DNA from: MGIIb-O1 sp002457595
GTDB lineage: Archaea; Thermoplasmatota; Poseidoniia; Poseidoniales; Thalassarchaeaceae
Reading direction: 5' to 3'
DNA: 64,000 nt
NCBI GenBank assembly: GCA_045568115.1
Contig: JBJLBO010000005.1
Location: 186,001-250,000 of the forward strand
Position 1 is the stretch's first letter. Each line of letters starts with the position of its first letter. The notes beneath the pieces were generated by a model. The model did no database searches and was not told where the DNA came from. It saw only the letters and a program-made list of their open reading frames with translations. Position numbers and translations under genes: made by a program. Shown one piece after another: positions 25,464 through 34,369 of the stretch.

Positions 25464-26464
25464 GATGCCTTAGTTGTGCTAATCACAACTGCGCCTATCT
25501 TGTATGGGTCTCCATTAGAGGATGGTCTTCGATCTTCTAACCTACCCTTCCAACCATCTTCGATTGTACCAATAGGGATTCTAATGGAGGCTCCACGGTC
25601 CGAGACCCCGTATGAGAACTCATGAATTGACTGAGTCTCGTGAAGGCCAGTTAATCGCTGTTCATTGTGAGCACCATATACGTCCATGTGCTTCTTGATA
25701 TTCTTTCCAAATTCCTCGCAAATTTGACTCATTAATGCCTCTCCACCTTCATCGCGCATTCTCCCATCGCTGAAGTTAACGTGCATTCCTGAACCGTTCC
25801 AATCAGTAGCTCCCAAAGGCTTAGGGTGCCATTCAATAGAAAGGCCGTACTTCTCTGCATTCCTCTCAGCAAGATATCGAGAAACCCAAATCTGATCTCC
25901 AGCATCCTTCGCTCCTTTGGCAAATATTTGATACTCCCATTGACCCACTGCTACTTCGGCATTGATTCCTTCAACATTCAAACCAGCATCGAGGCACATA
26001 TCCAAATGTGTCTCAATTATATCTCTACCAAATGTATTTTGAGCACCAACAGAACAGTAAAACTGACCCTGCGGAGTTTGATCTCTAGGGAATCCGTAAG
26101 GGAGGTCTGTTTCAGGGTCCCACAAGAAGTACTCTTGTTCGTATCCGAACCAGAAGTCATCATCATCTCCTTCGATTGTGGCTCGACCATTAGTAACATG
26201 AGGAGTACTGTCTGAGTTGAGAACTTCACACATTACTAGATACCCGTTAATTCGATCGGGATCAGGGTAGATTGCAACTGGCTTGAGAAGGCAGTCGGAG
26301 TCGCCTCCTTCTGCTTGTAGAGTAGAAGAACCGTCAAATGACCACATGGGGCACTCATCAACAGTACCTCCAAAATCTGACCTAATCAGTGTCTTGCTTC
26401 TCATGCTCTGTGTCGGTTCAAAACCGTCTAACCATATGTACTCAAGTTTGGACTTAGTTGCCAT
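25457..26464 (-). CDS. glnII: Glutamine synthetase type II (GSII)
   Basis: A 335-residue cytosolic enzyme that makes glutamine from glutamate, ammonia and ATP. It matches the short eukaryotic-type GSII rather than the ~450-residue GSI usual in archaea: MWSFDGSSTLQAEGGDSDC near the N-terminus, LKPVAIYPDPDR, FWFGYEQEYFLWD (metal-binding glutamates), NAEVAVGQWEYQIF, ATDWNGSGMHVNFS and GASIRIPIGTI. The start is ATG with a TATA-like element about 29 nt upstream, so a leaderless transcript is likely. GSII is known in eukaryotes and some bacteria; its presence here suggests transfer. Confidence 0.93.
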   Translation of the reverse strand: MATKSKLEYIWLDGFEPTQSMRSKTLIRSDFGGTVDECPMWSFDGSSTLQAEGGDSDCLLKPVAIYPDPDRINGYLVMCEVLNSDSTPHVTNGRATIEGDDDDFWFGYEQEYFLWDPETDLPYGFPRDQTPQGQFYCSVGAQNTFGRDIIETHLDMCLDAGLNVEGINAEVAVGQWEYQIFAKGAKDAGDQIWVSRYLAERNAEKYGLSIEWHPKPLGATDWNGSGMHVNFSDGRMRDEGGEALMSQICEEFGKNIKKHMDVYGAHNEQRLTGLHETQSIHEFSYGVSDRGASIRIPIGTIEDGWKGRLEDRRPSSNGDPYKIGAVVISTTKASY

Positions 26465-26487
26465 ATCGTAATGCCCAGCCTACACGG

Positions 26488-26498
26488 TTTATTATATG
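26488..26498 (-). promoter_or_regulatory. TATA-like promoter element for glutamine synthetase
   Basis: On the minus strand CATATAATAAA is centred about 29 nt upstream of the GSII ATG, the usual archaeal TATA-to-start distance for a leaderless mRNA. No Shine-Dalgarno lies between it and the ATG, which supports this reading. Confidence 0.45.
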
Positions 26499-26533
26499 AA
26501 CGGATGTGCAGCCTATTCTGGAAACAATGAGTG

Positions 26534-26548
26534 ATAATACAGTATTAT
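26534..26548. promoter_or_regulatory. AT-rich palindrome in the GSII/MFS divergent promoter region
   Basis: ATAATACAGTATTAT is a 15-bp inverted repeat with a central A, in the 252-bp gap between GSII (minus) and the MFS exporter (plus). It is about 70 bp upstream of the GSII start. It could be a regulator site; the AT-rich background makes chance occurrence possible. Confidence 0.25.
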
Positions 26549-26716
26549 TAATATATTCTGAACAAATGAATAGAATCTTCTCTTTTTTTTAGAAAAAGTA
26601 ATTATAAAAAATTAGAAATCACCCGAATGTAAGACATATGTTCAGAGGTCTTTTCATCCCTAAAATAACGAGTTAATAGAAGGTATGTTGATAGACAGAT
26701 TGACCGGCGTCGAGAC

Positions 26717-27964
26717 ATGAGTATGAAAGAGGCATGGGGTGTCTCTGAATTCAGGCGTTTGTTGATTGGTAATGGAGTCAATATGCTTGGTAGTGCTATA
26801 TTCATTATAGGTATGAGTTGGACTGTTGCCCAGATTGCTGGACCTAAGGTTTACGCATTGATTTGGACTGCCTACTTTGTCGGTCATCTGCCTCTATTAT
26901 TGTATGGAGGGATGGTTGTTGATAGGATGCCTAGGAGGACTGTTGCTCTAGTTGCAGATCTAGCTCAGGCCGTTTTGATTACGTTGGTCATTATTGCAAT
27001 AATGGCAGGTTTAGATATAATCAAGATTCTATTGTTTGCTGCATTCCTAACTGGTGGCGCAGGGGCGTTTTCAATTCCTGCAATTGGAGCTTTAGTACCC
27101 GACCTAGTTGAGGAAGAATTGCTTCCTCAAGCCAATGCCCTGAGAGGAGTCGCAATGACTGCAGCCTGGATGTTAGGGCCACTAATTGGAGGATTTGCTG
27201 TAGGTACTTGGGGCATTGAAGTATGCCTAGTTATCGATGTACTGACGTTTATCTTCAGTGGTGCGGTGCTTTGGACCATTTCTGAAGTACCAATCAATAG
27301 AGAAGAGGAACCTGGTGATTTTCGAGAAGAAGTATTGGAGGCTTGGGAATTCACCAAGACTCAGCCATGGTTACTTGCGGGGATTATGATTTTCATGGTT
27401 TGGCATATCGGAGACTCAGCAATAGAAATTGGTATTCCTTTCATCATCGAAGACAAAGGACTGGGCGCTAAAGAATTCGGTATATTCGGAGCAATTGGCG
27501 CAGGTGGTGCAATGATTGGTTCTCTACTAGGAGGGTTAAGGCCTGTTCCTAAAGAAATTCGTGGAACTGTTTTCTATGTACTAATAGGGGGGATTGGATG
27601 GTGTATGTTGATGTGGGCAATGCCGATTCCATTTTGGTTAATTCTCGCTTTCGTTATGCTTGAAGGAATCTTAGGCGGTAGTTTAGGCGTGATTTGGAGA
27701 ACTACCATGTCAGACAGTGTAGACCAACATCTCAGAGGTAGAGTAAACTCGCTAGATGCAATTGGATCTCTGATTTTCATCCCTCTTGCTCCAATTATGG
27801 GGGGCTGGTTGATTGTAGAAACGAATGTCCTTACTACCTACGCAATTGCAGTAGGATTCATGGTACTTACAACCACAATTGGACTTATTGTTCCCGCTTT
27901 TAGGCGATTTGAACGCGTACACTCAGATAAATTTCCAATTCCTAATTCTAACATTAGTGAATGA
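26717..27964 (+). CDS. MFS efflux transporter (MFS_3/EntS-like)
   Basis: A 415-residue protein with about twelve hydrophobic helices. It begins SEFRRLLIGNGVNMLGSAIF and carries the MFS motif A region GGMVVDRMPRRTVALVADLAQA between helices 2 and 3. A second copy-like stretch is seen after the central loop (GAIGAGGAMIGSLLGGLRP, then SDSVDQHLRGRVNSLDAIGSL). This subgroup usually exports small molecules or siderophores by proton antiport; the substrate here is unknown. It ends one base before the convergent small membrane-protein gene. Confidence 0.88.
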   Translation: MSMKEAWGVSEFRRLLIGNGVNMLGSAIFIIGMSWTVAQIAGPKVYALIWTAYFVGHLPLLLYGGMVVDRMPRRTVALVADLAQAVLITLVIIAIMAGLDIIKILLFAAFLTGGAGAFSIPAIGALVPDLVEEELLPQANALRGVAMTAAWMLGPLIGGFAVGTWGIEVCLVIDVLTFIFSGAVLWTISEVPINREEEPGDFREEVLEAWEFTKTQPWLLAGIMIFMVWHIGDSAIEIGIPFIIEDKGLGAKEFGIFGAIGAGGAMIGSLLGGLRPVPKEIRGTVFYVLIGGIGWCMLMWAMPIPFWLILAFVMLEGILGGSLGVIWRTTMSDSVDQHLRGRVNSLDAIGSLIFIPLAPIMGGWLIVETNVLTTYAIAVGFMVLTTTIGLIVPAFRRFERVHSDKFPIPNSNISE

Positions 27965-27965
27965 T

Positions 27966-28295
27966 TTATTTCATATCGATAGCGAAAATATTGTCATATA
28001 GATTCTTCTGGAAAATTACTGCAAAACCTAATGCGATTCCAAAGGCAAAAATACCCAATAAATACTCATCAAAGAGGAAAATTATTTCCGCTAATATGAG
28101 GAAATTAAAAAGGATACAAAATGAAATATATATCGCTCGGCCTAAGGTAATTGAAAGTCTCTCTCCTTCTTGAGCAAGTATACTTCGAACACGAGCTTCT
28201 CTACGAGCATCGGCAGCCCTCTTAAGTCTCCAAAAGGCGGATTCAGAATTCTTCCGATTATCGATGAATAAATCGTCACGGTCATCCTCCTGCAT
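27966..28295 (-). CDS. Small two-helix membrane protein
   Basis: About 109 residues from the ATG at 28295 (the frame extends to a TTG at 28313). A charged N-terminal half rich in Arg, Asp and Glu (DDRDDLFIDNRK, RAADARREARVR) precedes two hydrophobic helices (IYISFCILFNFLILAEIIFLF and LLGIFAFGIALGFAVIF). It follows the OppF ATPase gene on the same strand with a gap of about 36 nt. It may belong to the transporter operon or be independent. No family was recognised. Confidence 0.55.
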   Translation of the reverse strand: MQEDDRDDLFIDNRKNSESAFWRLKRAADARREARVRSILAQEGERLSITLGRAIYISFCILFNFLILAEIIFLFDEYLLGIFAFGIALGFAVIFQKNLYDNIFAIDMK

Positions 28296-28331
28296 AGACA
28301 GACGAAAACGCAATTGGTCTTGATTGCTTCC

Positions 28332-29330
28332 TTATTCATTGAATATGGGTAAGGACTTTCCGGCATCCACAGGGAAATGGCAGGATACGAAATGGCCTTC
28401 GGAAAGTTCTCGGAACTCAGGTTCGTCTGTGTCGCAAACACCCTCCTTCGCAATTGGACATCTTGTATGGAAGCGGCATCCCGAAGGAGGATTAGCGGGA
28501 CTTGGGACGTCTCCAGATAGCACAATTCTCTCTTTATTATCCTCTACTGATATTTCAGGGATTGCAGATAGAAGAGCATGTGTATATGGATGACTGGGAG
28601 ATTCAAACAAATCTATCGTGTCTGCTAATTCGACAATTTTCCCTAAATACATTACAGCTACTCTATCTGATATGTGATGTACAACGTTTAGAGAATGTGT
28701 AATAAAAACAAAAGTCAAATCTTTCTCCGTTTGAATTTCTTCTAGAAGATTCAGAACTTGAGCTTGTACAGACACATCGAGAGCACTGGTTGGCTCATCA
28801 AGAAGAATAAATTCTGGATTCAATGCTAATGCACGAGCAACTGCAATTCTTTGTTTTTGACCGCCAGAAAATTCATGAGGGAATCTTGTCATATGTTTTC
28901 TATTAAGGCCAACCGAATCCAGTAATTCTGCAACAATTTTTGTCAGTTCGGCGCCATCTGACATTCCATTAACAATTAGAGGCTCACCAACAATAGATCT
29001 CACAGACATTCTTGGATTCATTGAGCCACCAGGGTCTTGGAACACAATCTGCATTTTCTTCCTGACATCTCTATTTTTCATATCTCTGATATCAACGCCA
29101 TTGTATTTTATTGAACCTTCAGTAATTGGAATTAAGCCCAAGAGTACCCTTCCAAGTGTTGTTTTACCACAACCAGATTCGCCTACTATTCCAAGGGTTT
29201 CTCCTTTCTTTACACTTAGATTGACTCCGTCGACTGCTCGGACAAATGACTTAGAGGAAGATAACATTCCAGTTTTAATTGGGAACCATTTTTTGACTCC
29301 ATCAATAAATATCAGTGGTTCTTCTGACAT
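28332..29330 (-). CDS. oppF: Peptide ABC transporter ATP-binding protein (OppF/DppF)
   Basis: A 332-residue nucleotide-binding subunit of normal length. Walker A is GESGCGKTT, Q-loop IVFQDPGGSMNP, signature FSGGQKQR, Walker B FILLDEPTSALD and the H-loop FITHSLN. The C-terminal OppD/F extension has the cysteine pattern SGCRFHTRCPIA...VSCH, which in relatives binds a [4Fe-4S] cluster. It pairs with the enlarged OppD next to it to power peptide import. Its start directly abuts the OppD stop, so it is the fourth gene of the permease/ATPase operon. Confidence 0.94.
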   Translation of the reverse strand: MSEEPLIFIDGVKKWFPIKTGMLSSSKSFVRAVDGVNLSVKKGETLGIVGESGCGKTTLGRVLLGLIPITEGSIKYNGVDIRDMKNRDVRKKMQIVFQDPGGSMNPRMSVRSIVGEPLIVNGMSDGAELTKIVAELLDSVGLNRKHMTRFPHEFSGGQKQRIAVARALALNPEFILLDEPTSALDVSVQAQVLNLLEEIQTEKDLTFVFITHSLNVVHHISDRVAVMYLGKIVELADTIDLFESPSHPYTHALLSAIPEISVEDNKERIVLSGDVPSPANPPSGCRFHTRCPIAKEGVCDTDEPEFRELSEGHFVSCHFPVDAGKSLPIFNE

Positions 29331-31118
29331 TCAAATCCCCTCCGTCATTCTTGCTACAAGATTTTCAAATGCATCTTCAACTTGTGATACATTAGTTGTT
29401 TTGTCGACATGATGGCAGGCAGCGAAATGGCTAGGATTAACTTCAATCATCTCGGGCTTAGTTGAAACACAAATCTCGTCAGCAAATGGGCAACGAGGAT
29501 GGAACCTACAGCCATCAAAGTGCTCATTTGGATCTGGTACTTGTCCTGGGATAATCGGGAGGCTTTCCTTCCTACCCCCCTCGGCTTCAGTAATAATTCT
29601 TGGAATACTATGTAACAAACCAATTGAGTAAGGCATCCTCGGGCGTTCTAAAACATCCTTCAGTGAACCTGATTCGACAATAGTACCCGCATACATAACT
29701 GAAACCGTATCGCACATCTCTGCAATTACGCCTAAATCATGCGTGATTAACATTATTGAAGTTCCTTTTTGATCTCGCATATCCCGCATTAATTTTAGAA
29801 TTTGAGCCTGAATAGTGACATCTAATGCAGTGGTTGGTTCATCTGCAATCAACAAATTCGGTTCACAAGACATCATCATTGCTATCATAACTCTCTGCCT
29901 CATTCCTCCAGACAACTCATGAGGATACATTCTTGATACTGTCTCAGGATTTGGGATTTGAACTTCTTCTAGAATTTGCACAACTTGTCTAGAATGAGAA
30001 GGATCTAATTTAAGGAAGTCGGAAATCATGATTCCTGGAATCATAAAAACGGCAATAGTGACTAAAATTACCATTACTGCAGAAGCTGGCATCCAGAACA
30101 TCATGAACAATGTAAGGGAAAAGGCAAAGGCGAGTGGAAGACTACTCAATCCCTCTAATGAAATATTATTCATTTCTTCGACATCTTCTTCGATAGACTT
30201 TAGAGGATTATTGACGTTAAGCAAACCTAGAGTGTATTTATAGATTGACATATAAATAAAATATAAAATTGAGATAATCAGATATGGTATTGATTTGGTT
30301 AGAGATATTAGCCAATTTACTTTTTCTTTCTCATATATCGCACTGGTAGTGAATGCTGAAACAATAACTGGAATAAAATACCAAGATAACTTCTCAAATA
30401 GTCCTGAATATCCCAATGATGTGACTGTGAAGTACATTATTAGCACGCCAATTGGTGTTAGTGTAGCAAGGGGGTTTTTAGTGATAGAATCAGCTAATTG
30501 AGTTGCAGGTTTTAGAACCGCCCTTAGGATTCTACTGGGAGTAGATACCTCGCGTTCTACTAGTCTGTCGTGTTCTTTCATGACCTCTGAAATTTGTTTT
30601 TCCACCGTGTATAGCGGATTTAGTGCAGTCATGGGTTCTTGGAAAATCATACTTATTTCATTGCCTCTAATTCTACGGAGTTCCTTCTCATGCTTGTAAG
30701 ATGAAAAACGGCCAATAAGCCCTACTAATGAGCCAAGAAGCATAATCCCAATACCTGCTATAATATCGTAAACAGCAGAAGTATCAAAGATAATACGTAG
30801 TATATTGAATACAATGATTAGTGCACCAATGTAAGATATAGCAGTGGAAATTCTAATCAGATTTTTCTCCCAATCCTTGATTCGATAAACTGTATCGTAA
30901 CCATCATACAAAATTTGTCCGTCATCCACCTTACATGTTGCAAGACCAATCGCAGTAAGAGAAGTAACTGATTTCCCACATCCTGACTCACCAACGACGC
31001 CTCTTATTTCACCTCTCATGACTTGCAGGTCAATGTCATGTAATGCCTCTATAGGACCATACAATGTATCAAAATGAACTCTAAGGTCCTTGATATCTAA
31101 TATTACATCACCCGACAA
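29331..31118 (-). CDS. oppD: OppD/DppD-type ATPase with inserted transmembrane segments
   Basis: A 595-residue protein; ordinary DppD is about 330. All ATPase motifs are present in order: Walker A GESGCGKS (43-50), Q-loop IFQEPMTALNP (Q160), signature LSGGM (402-406), Walker B LIADEPTTALD (D426, E427) and H460. Two extra segments interrupt the domain. Residues about 81-147 hold two hydrophobic helices (ISYIGALIIVFNILRII, IIAGIGIMLLGSLVGLIG). Residues about 187-369 hold about five (LTPIGVLIMYFTVTSLG, WYFIPVIVSAFTTSAIY, IPYLIISILYFIYMSIY, LPLAFAFSLTLFMMFWM, VMVILVTIAVFMIPGIM). The flanking pieces align with DppD without a break. The C-terminal cap keeps C537, C543, C550 and C568. It is probably a membrane-embedded ATPase subunit. 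Confidence 0.88.
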   Translation of the reverse strand: MSGDVILDIKDLRVHFDTLYGPIEALHDIDLQVMRGEIRGVVGESGCGKSVTSLTAIGLATCKVDDGQILYDGYDTVYRIKDWEKNLIRISTAISYIGALIIVFNILRIIFDTSAVYDIIAGIGIMLLGSLVGLIGRFSSYKHEKELRRIRGNEISMIFQEPMTALNPLYTVEKQISEVMKEHDRLVEREVSTPSRILRAVLKPATQLADSITKNPLATLTPIGVLIMYFTVTSLGYSGLFEKLSWYFIPVIVSAFTTSAIYEKEKVNWLISLTKSIPYLIISILYFIYMSIYKYTLGLLNVNNPLKSIEEDVEEMNNISLEGLSSLPLAFAFSLTLFMMFWMPASAVMVILVTIAVFMIPGIMISDFLKLDPSHSRQVVQILEEVQIPNPETVSRMYPHELSGGMRQRVMIAMMMSCEPNLLIADEPTTALDVTIQAQILKLMRDMRDQKGTSIMLITHDLGVIAEMCDTVSVMYAGTIVESGSLKDVLERPRMPYSIGLLHSIPRIITEAEGGRKESLPIIPGQVPDPNEHFDGCRFHPRCPFADEICVSTKPEMIEVNPSHFAACHHVDKTTNVSQVEDAFENLVARMTEGI

Positions 31119-31122
31119 TTAA

Positions 31123-32922
31123 TCACCTCCGATTCCTTGGATCAACTACATCACGAAGTCCATCGCCCAAGAGATTGAAACCTAGGGTTGTGAAAGCAAT
31201 AGCTAAGCCAGGGAAGGTCACCAACCACCATTCATTTAGAAACCACTTCCTTCCATCAGAAACCATACGACCCCATTCTGCAGAATGCATTTCAGCCCCT
31301 AGGCCGATAAATGATAATCCCGCTGCAGAAAGAATTGTTCCTCCGATATCTAGTGTGAAAGCAACTAATAAAGGAGCCCAAGCATTAGGAAGAATATGTT
31401 TGAACATTATCCTAGAAGATGGTGCGCCCACGCTCTTAGCAGCTTCAACAAAAGTCATTTCACGAATATACAAAACTTGACCTCTGATTAGTCTAGCATA
31501 GCCGGGCCAACCAGTAAATATCAGTGCTACCTGAATTTTCCATAATCTGTCAAAATCTTTGATAATTACCCATTCAGAATCTATGGTCAAAAGTGATTTA
31601 CAGAGTACATAGATCACACCTACCAACAAGAAAGTACGAATTGTCATAAAAGAAAATGGGTTATTCAATGAGACTGAATTTTTAAGTTCTGTAATTACTT
31701 TCTTTGGACTAACCTCACGGTTGAATTTTGTGAAAGCGAGAATAATCGAAAAACCAAGAACTAATATTGAGGACAGGATAATAAATCGAAGATAAAGATC
31801 GGAGTTAGACACACCTTCAGCAGATTCCTCAAATGGAATATTGGGCCAATATCCATCTGTTATGTAGAATGCTGCAAAAATAAGTGAGGCGATTCCTAAA
31901 ACAGTAGTGAATGATTGACCGCCCTTTTCCTGTGCTTTCACCTCACCTATTGTGATTTCATCTACCTTCGTTCTAAATAATGAAATTAATATTAATAATG
32001 GTATTAGAACTGCTAATTCCATTGGCAATGCTAGCCTTGGTATAGCAGTTAGCACGGCTACAAATGCCATTGCTAGAATAAGTCCTGGTACGGCAAAGAA
32101 TACATCAGTCATTCTCATAATGAATTCATCTACACGTCCGCCATAATAACCACTTATGCTACCAATAATCGTACCCAAAGTAACTGTCATGAAGGCCACG
32201 GTAATACCAATCTTAAGTGAAATTCTTGCTCCATAGAGAATTTTAGAGAAAACATCGTGCCCCTCAAAGTTAGTTCCAAGAATGCATATATTGTGAGATT
32301 CTGGCATCCACCATACTTCCATCTCACTGTTATCAAATTCATAGGTGACATAGACTGAAGGAAGTCGATTAATTTCGAGCAATTCATCAGAGACATGAAT
32401 ATAATCAGTTCCATTTTCATCAGTGTAAATGGAAATATTTTCACTTAATATCGCTTTATTACCAGATATATTAGGAGTTGTATATCCTAGTCCATCTACG
32501 ACATTTATTATCCTAATTACATCTAATGGAACCGTATAAAATTGCTTAGTATCTGGATCAATTCTATCTGCAGAAATAGCAGGAGTGATATTTGTATCAT
32601 CTCTTCTTAGAACTGTAAGAGATACCATCTGCTCTCTTTGCCTACATTCATCTGAACCAGGGGCTGCAGCTCTAGGCTCGTAGTCGATTCTCCAAGTTGA
32701 AGCAGTATCTTGTAAATTTCTTGTAGGATGTTCAACTGCAATATCTTCAGCGAGATATGCTAACATAGAAACTGAAAGAACTAGCATTAGACCAACTACA
32801 GCAAGAGCTGAACGAGTAAAAATTCGGATACTCCTTCGAATATCAGAACGCTTCTGGTCTAGTCCCTCAATTATTCTTCGAAGGCTCTCACGCCTGTCGT
32901 CCTCCCCATCAGCCCATGTCAT
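31123..32922 (-). CDS. dppC: Peptide ABC transporter permease (DppC-like) with extra membrane insert
   Basis: A 599-residue permease; ordinary DppC is about 300. TM1 (ALAVVGLMLVLSVSMLAYL) is followed by a ~150-residue extracellular insert (about 61-215). The family part resumes at LGTNFEGHDVFSKILYGARISL and reaches FFAVPGLILAMAFVAVL. It is then interrupted at about 292-462 by ~165 residues with about four hydrophobic helices. It resumes at ALIFTGWPGYARLIRGQ, with the EAA coupling loop FVEAAKSVGAPSSRIMFKHILPN at 491-513. The insert position is just before the coupling helix. The gene overlaps dppB by 4 nt and precedes oppD by 4 nt. Confidence 0.88.
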   Translation of the reverse strand: MTWADGEDDRRESLRRIIEGLDQKRSDIRRSIRIFTRSALAVVGLMLVLSVSMLAYLAEDIAVEHPTRNLQDTASTWRIDYEPRAAAPGSDECRQREQMVSLTVLRRDDTNITPAISADRIDPDTKQFYTVPLDVIRIINVVDGLGYTTPNISGNKAILSENISIYTDENGTDYIHVSDELLEINRLPSVYVTYEFDNSEMEVWWMPESHNICILGTNFEGHDVFSKILYGARISLKIGITVAFMTVTLGTIIGSISGYYGGRVDEFIMRMTDVFFAVPGLILAMAFVAVLTAIPRLALPMELAVLIPLLILISLFRTKVDEITIGEVKAQEKGGQSFTTVLGIASLIFAAFYITDGYWPNIPFEESAEGVSNSDLYLRFIILSSILVLGFSIILAFTKFNREVSPKKVITELKNSVSLNNPFSFMTIRTFLLVGVIYVLCKSLLTIDSEWVIIKDFDRLWKIQVALIFTGWPGYARLIRGQVLYIREMTFVEAAKSVGAPSSRIMFKHILPNAWAPLLVAFTLDIGGTILSAAGLSFIGLGAEMHSAEWGRMVSDGRKWFLNEWWLVTFPGLAIAFTTLGFNLLGDGLRDVVDPRNRR

Positions 32923-34193
32923 TCTAATCGCACCCTTGGATCAACTATAGCGTAGGAAATATCAACGATTAAATTAGACATTAGGAAAATTACTGAAGTA
33001 ATCAAGGTTACACCCATAACAACAACCTGATCATCATACTGAATTGCCTCCACTGCAATCCTGCCCATTCCTGTAAATGCGAATATGCTCTCTGTAAGAA
33101 CAGCGCCACCAATTGCACCACCAATTGAGAATCCAAGAAGTGTGACTATTGGGACTAACGCGTTTCTACATGCATGCACTACAATTACCCTGTAACCAGA
33201 AAGACCCTTTGCCCTAGCTGTACGGACATAATCCTCACGGAGTACCTCTAGTAGACTTGCTCGCATATATCTTAAGAGACCTCCAGCACTAGCTATTCCT
33301 AGAGTCATGCATGGTAGCATTAAGTGCAACAGAGTATCTTTGAAAAGCTCCCATCTTGTATCAAAATCAGACCCCATGAGACTTAGGGTTTCATCATTCA
33401 CAAACCAACTATCTATCAGATGAAATCCGGTCCCTCCTGCAGGGTACCAGCTAACATATTGGTCGTCTCCCGTGGGGAAAGCGACTGAGGGGTCATGTCT
33501 GCCAAAAATTGGAAAACAACCACCAGATGTACCAAATAAGTCATCACAAATTCCAATTTTAGTAGCAAATAATTTCTGGAAAAGAATTGCGAGCCAAAAT
33601 ATAGGTAAACTGACAAATGCGATTGCCATTAATCTAGATAATTGGTCAAAAATTTGATCCTGCCATACAGCACTTAAAATTCCAAGGAAAATCCCAAGAG
33701 GATATGCAATTAATAAAGCCAGTAAAGACATTTCAAGCGTCACTGGAGCGAAATCTTTGACCACTTCAGCTACTGGACGATGATATAATGAAGAATCGCC
33801 CCAATAACCATCAATCAAGCCATTTCTCTCAGTATGTTCACCAAGACTAGTTTTAGGAACTAAATACCCACTGGAATTTAACCTGAGTGGTTCAGCCCCA
33901 ACATATGGTCCATCAATCCCAACATAAACCATGTATCCCTCAAGCAAGTTCTCATCCAAGCCCATGCGCATTACATTTGATTCATATGCTGAAATAGATA
34001 CTTCTTCCCACTGTTCAGATGTTGTATTCCATTCTAACGCAGTATCAACTACAACTCCACATTTATCTCCACACGCCGATGCTGCAGCGTCTCCAGGAAC
34101 TAAACTGAGAAGTGAATATGTCAATATTGAAACGCCAATCATTACTGGGATGAGAAGAATTACTCTTCGAGCAATAAACTCGTGTAACTTCAT
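32919..34193 (-). CDS. dppB: Peptide ABC transporter permease (DppB-like) with extracellular inserts
   Basis: About 424 residues from the ATG at 34193 (an in-frame TTG lies at 34208). The N-terminus MKLHEFIARRVILLIPVMIGVSI and the C-terminus SIFAFTGMGRIAVEAIQYDD and ISYAIVDPRVRL are typical of DppB/OppB, as is the EAA loop (VRTARAKGLSGYRVIVVHACRNALVP). It is about 100 residues longer than usual. Extra segments sit after TM1 (about 40-145, with a CGDKCG pair) and around 205-275 (ICDDLFGTSGGCF). These lie outside the membrane and may shape the substrate-protein dock. Confidence 0.9.
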   Translation of the reverse strand: MKLHEFIARRVILLIPVMIGVSILTYSLLSLVPGDAAASACGDKCGVVVDTALEWNTTSEQWEEVSISAYESNVMRMGLDENLLEGYMVYVGIDGPYVGAEPLRLNSSGYLVPKTSLGEHTERNGLIDGYWGDSSLYHRPVAEVVKDFAPVTLEMSLLALLIAYPLGIFLGILSAVWQDQIFDQLSRLMAIAFVSLPIFWLAILFQKLFATKIGICDDLFGTSGGCFPIFGRHDPSVAFPTGDDQYVSWYPAGGTGFHLIDSWFVNDETLSLMGSDFDTRWELFKDTLLHLMLPCMTLGIASAGGLLRYMRASLLEVLREDYVRTARAKGLSGYRVIVVHACRNALVPIVTLLGFSIGGAIGGAVLTESIFAFTGMGRIAVEAIQYDDQVVVMGVTLITSVIFLMSNLIVDISYAIVDPRVRLE

Positions 34194-34302
34194 TTCAAAC
34201 ACCCACAATCAGTCAAAGAAGAGCACATAGTCCCATCTAGGACACGACAAACATAACGGAGTGACTACGGGTTATCATTGCAACGGTAAGGCACTTACTA
34301 TT

Positions 34303-34357
34303 GAAAAAGAAAAAAGAAAAAAACGGCACGACGACGGCCGCCCGAAGGCGACCGTCG
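34303..34357 (-). terminator. Hairpin plus T-tract after the substrate-binding protein gene
   Basis: On the minus strand, downstream of the substrate-binding-protein stop, CGACGGTCGCC and GGCGGCCGTCG (34357-34347 and 34342-34332) pair over 11 positions with one mismatch around a 4-nt loop. Three runs of T (7, 6 and 5) separated by single C follow at 34323-34303. This looks like an intrinsic terminator that would lower read-through into dppB, a usual way to make more binding protein than permease. Confidence 0.6.
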
Positions 34358-34369
34358 CCGGCCTTACGA

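Noticed and set aside
29331..31118. Frameshift, gene fusion or assembly chimera explaining the long OppD
   Set aside because: A single frame runs through, family segments appear in the correct order on both sides of each insert, and no second ATPase or permease start is present inside. Read mapping would still be needed to exclude a chimera fully.
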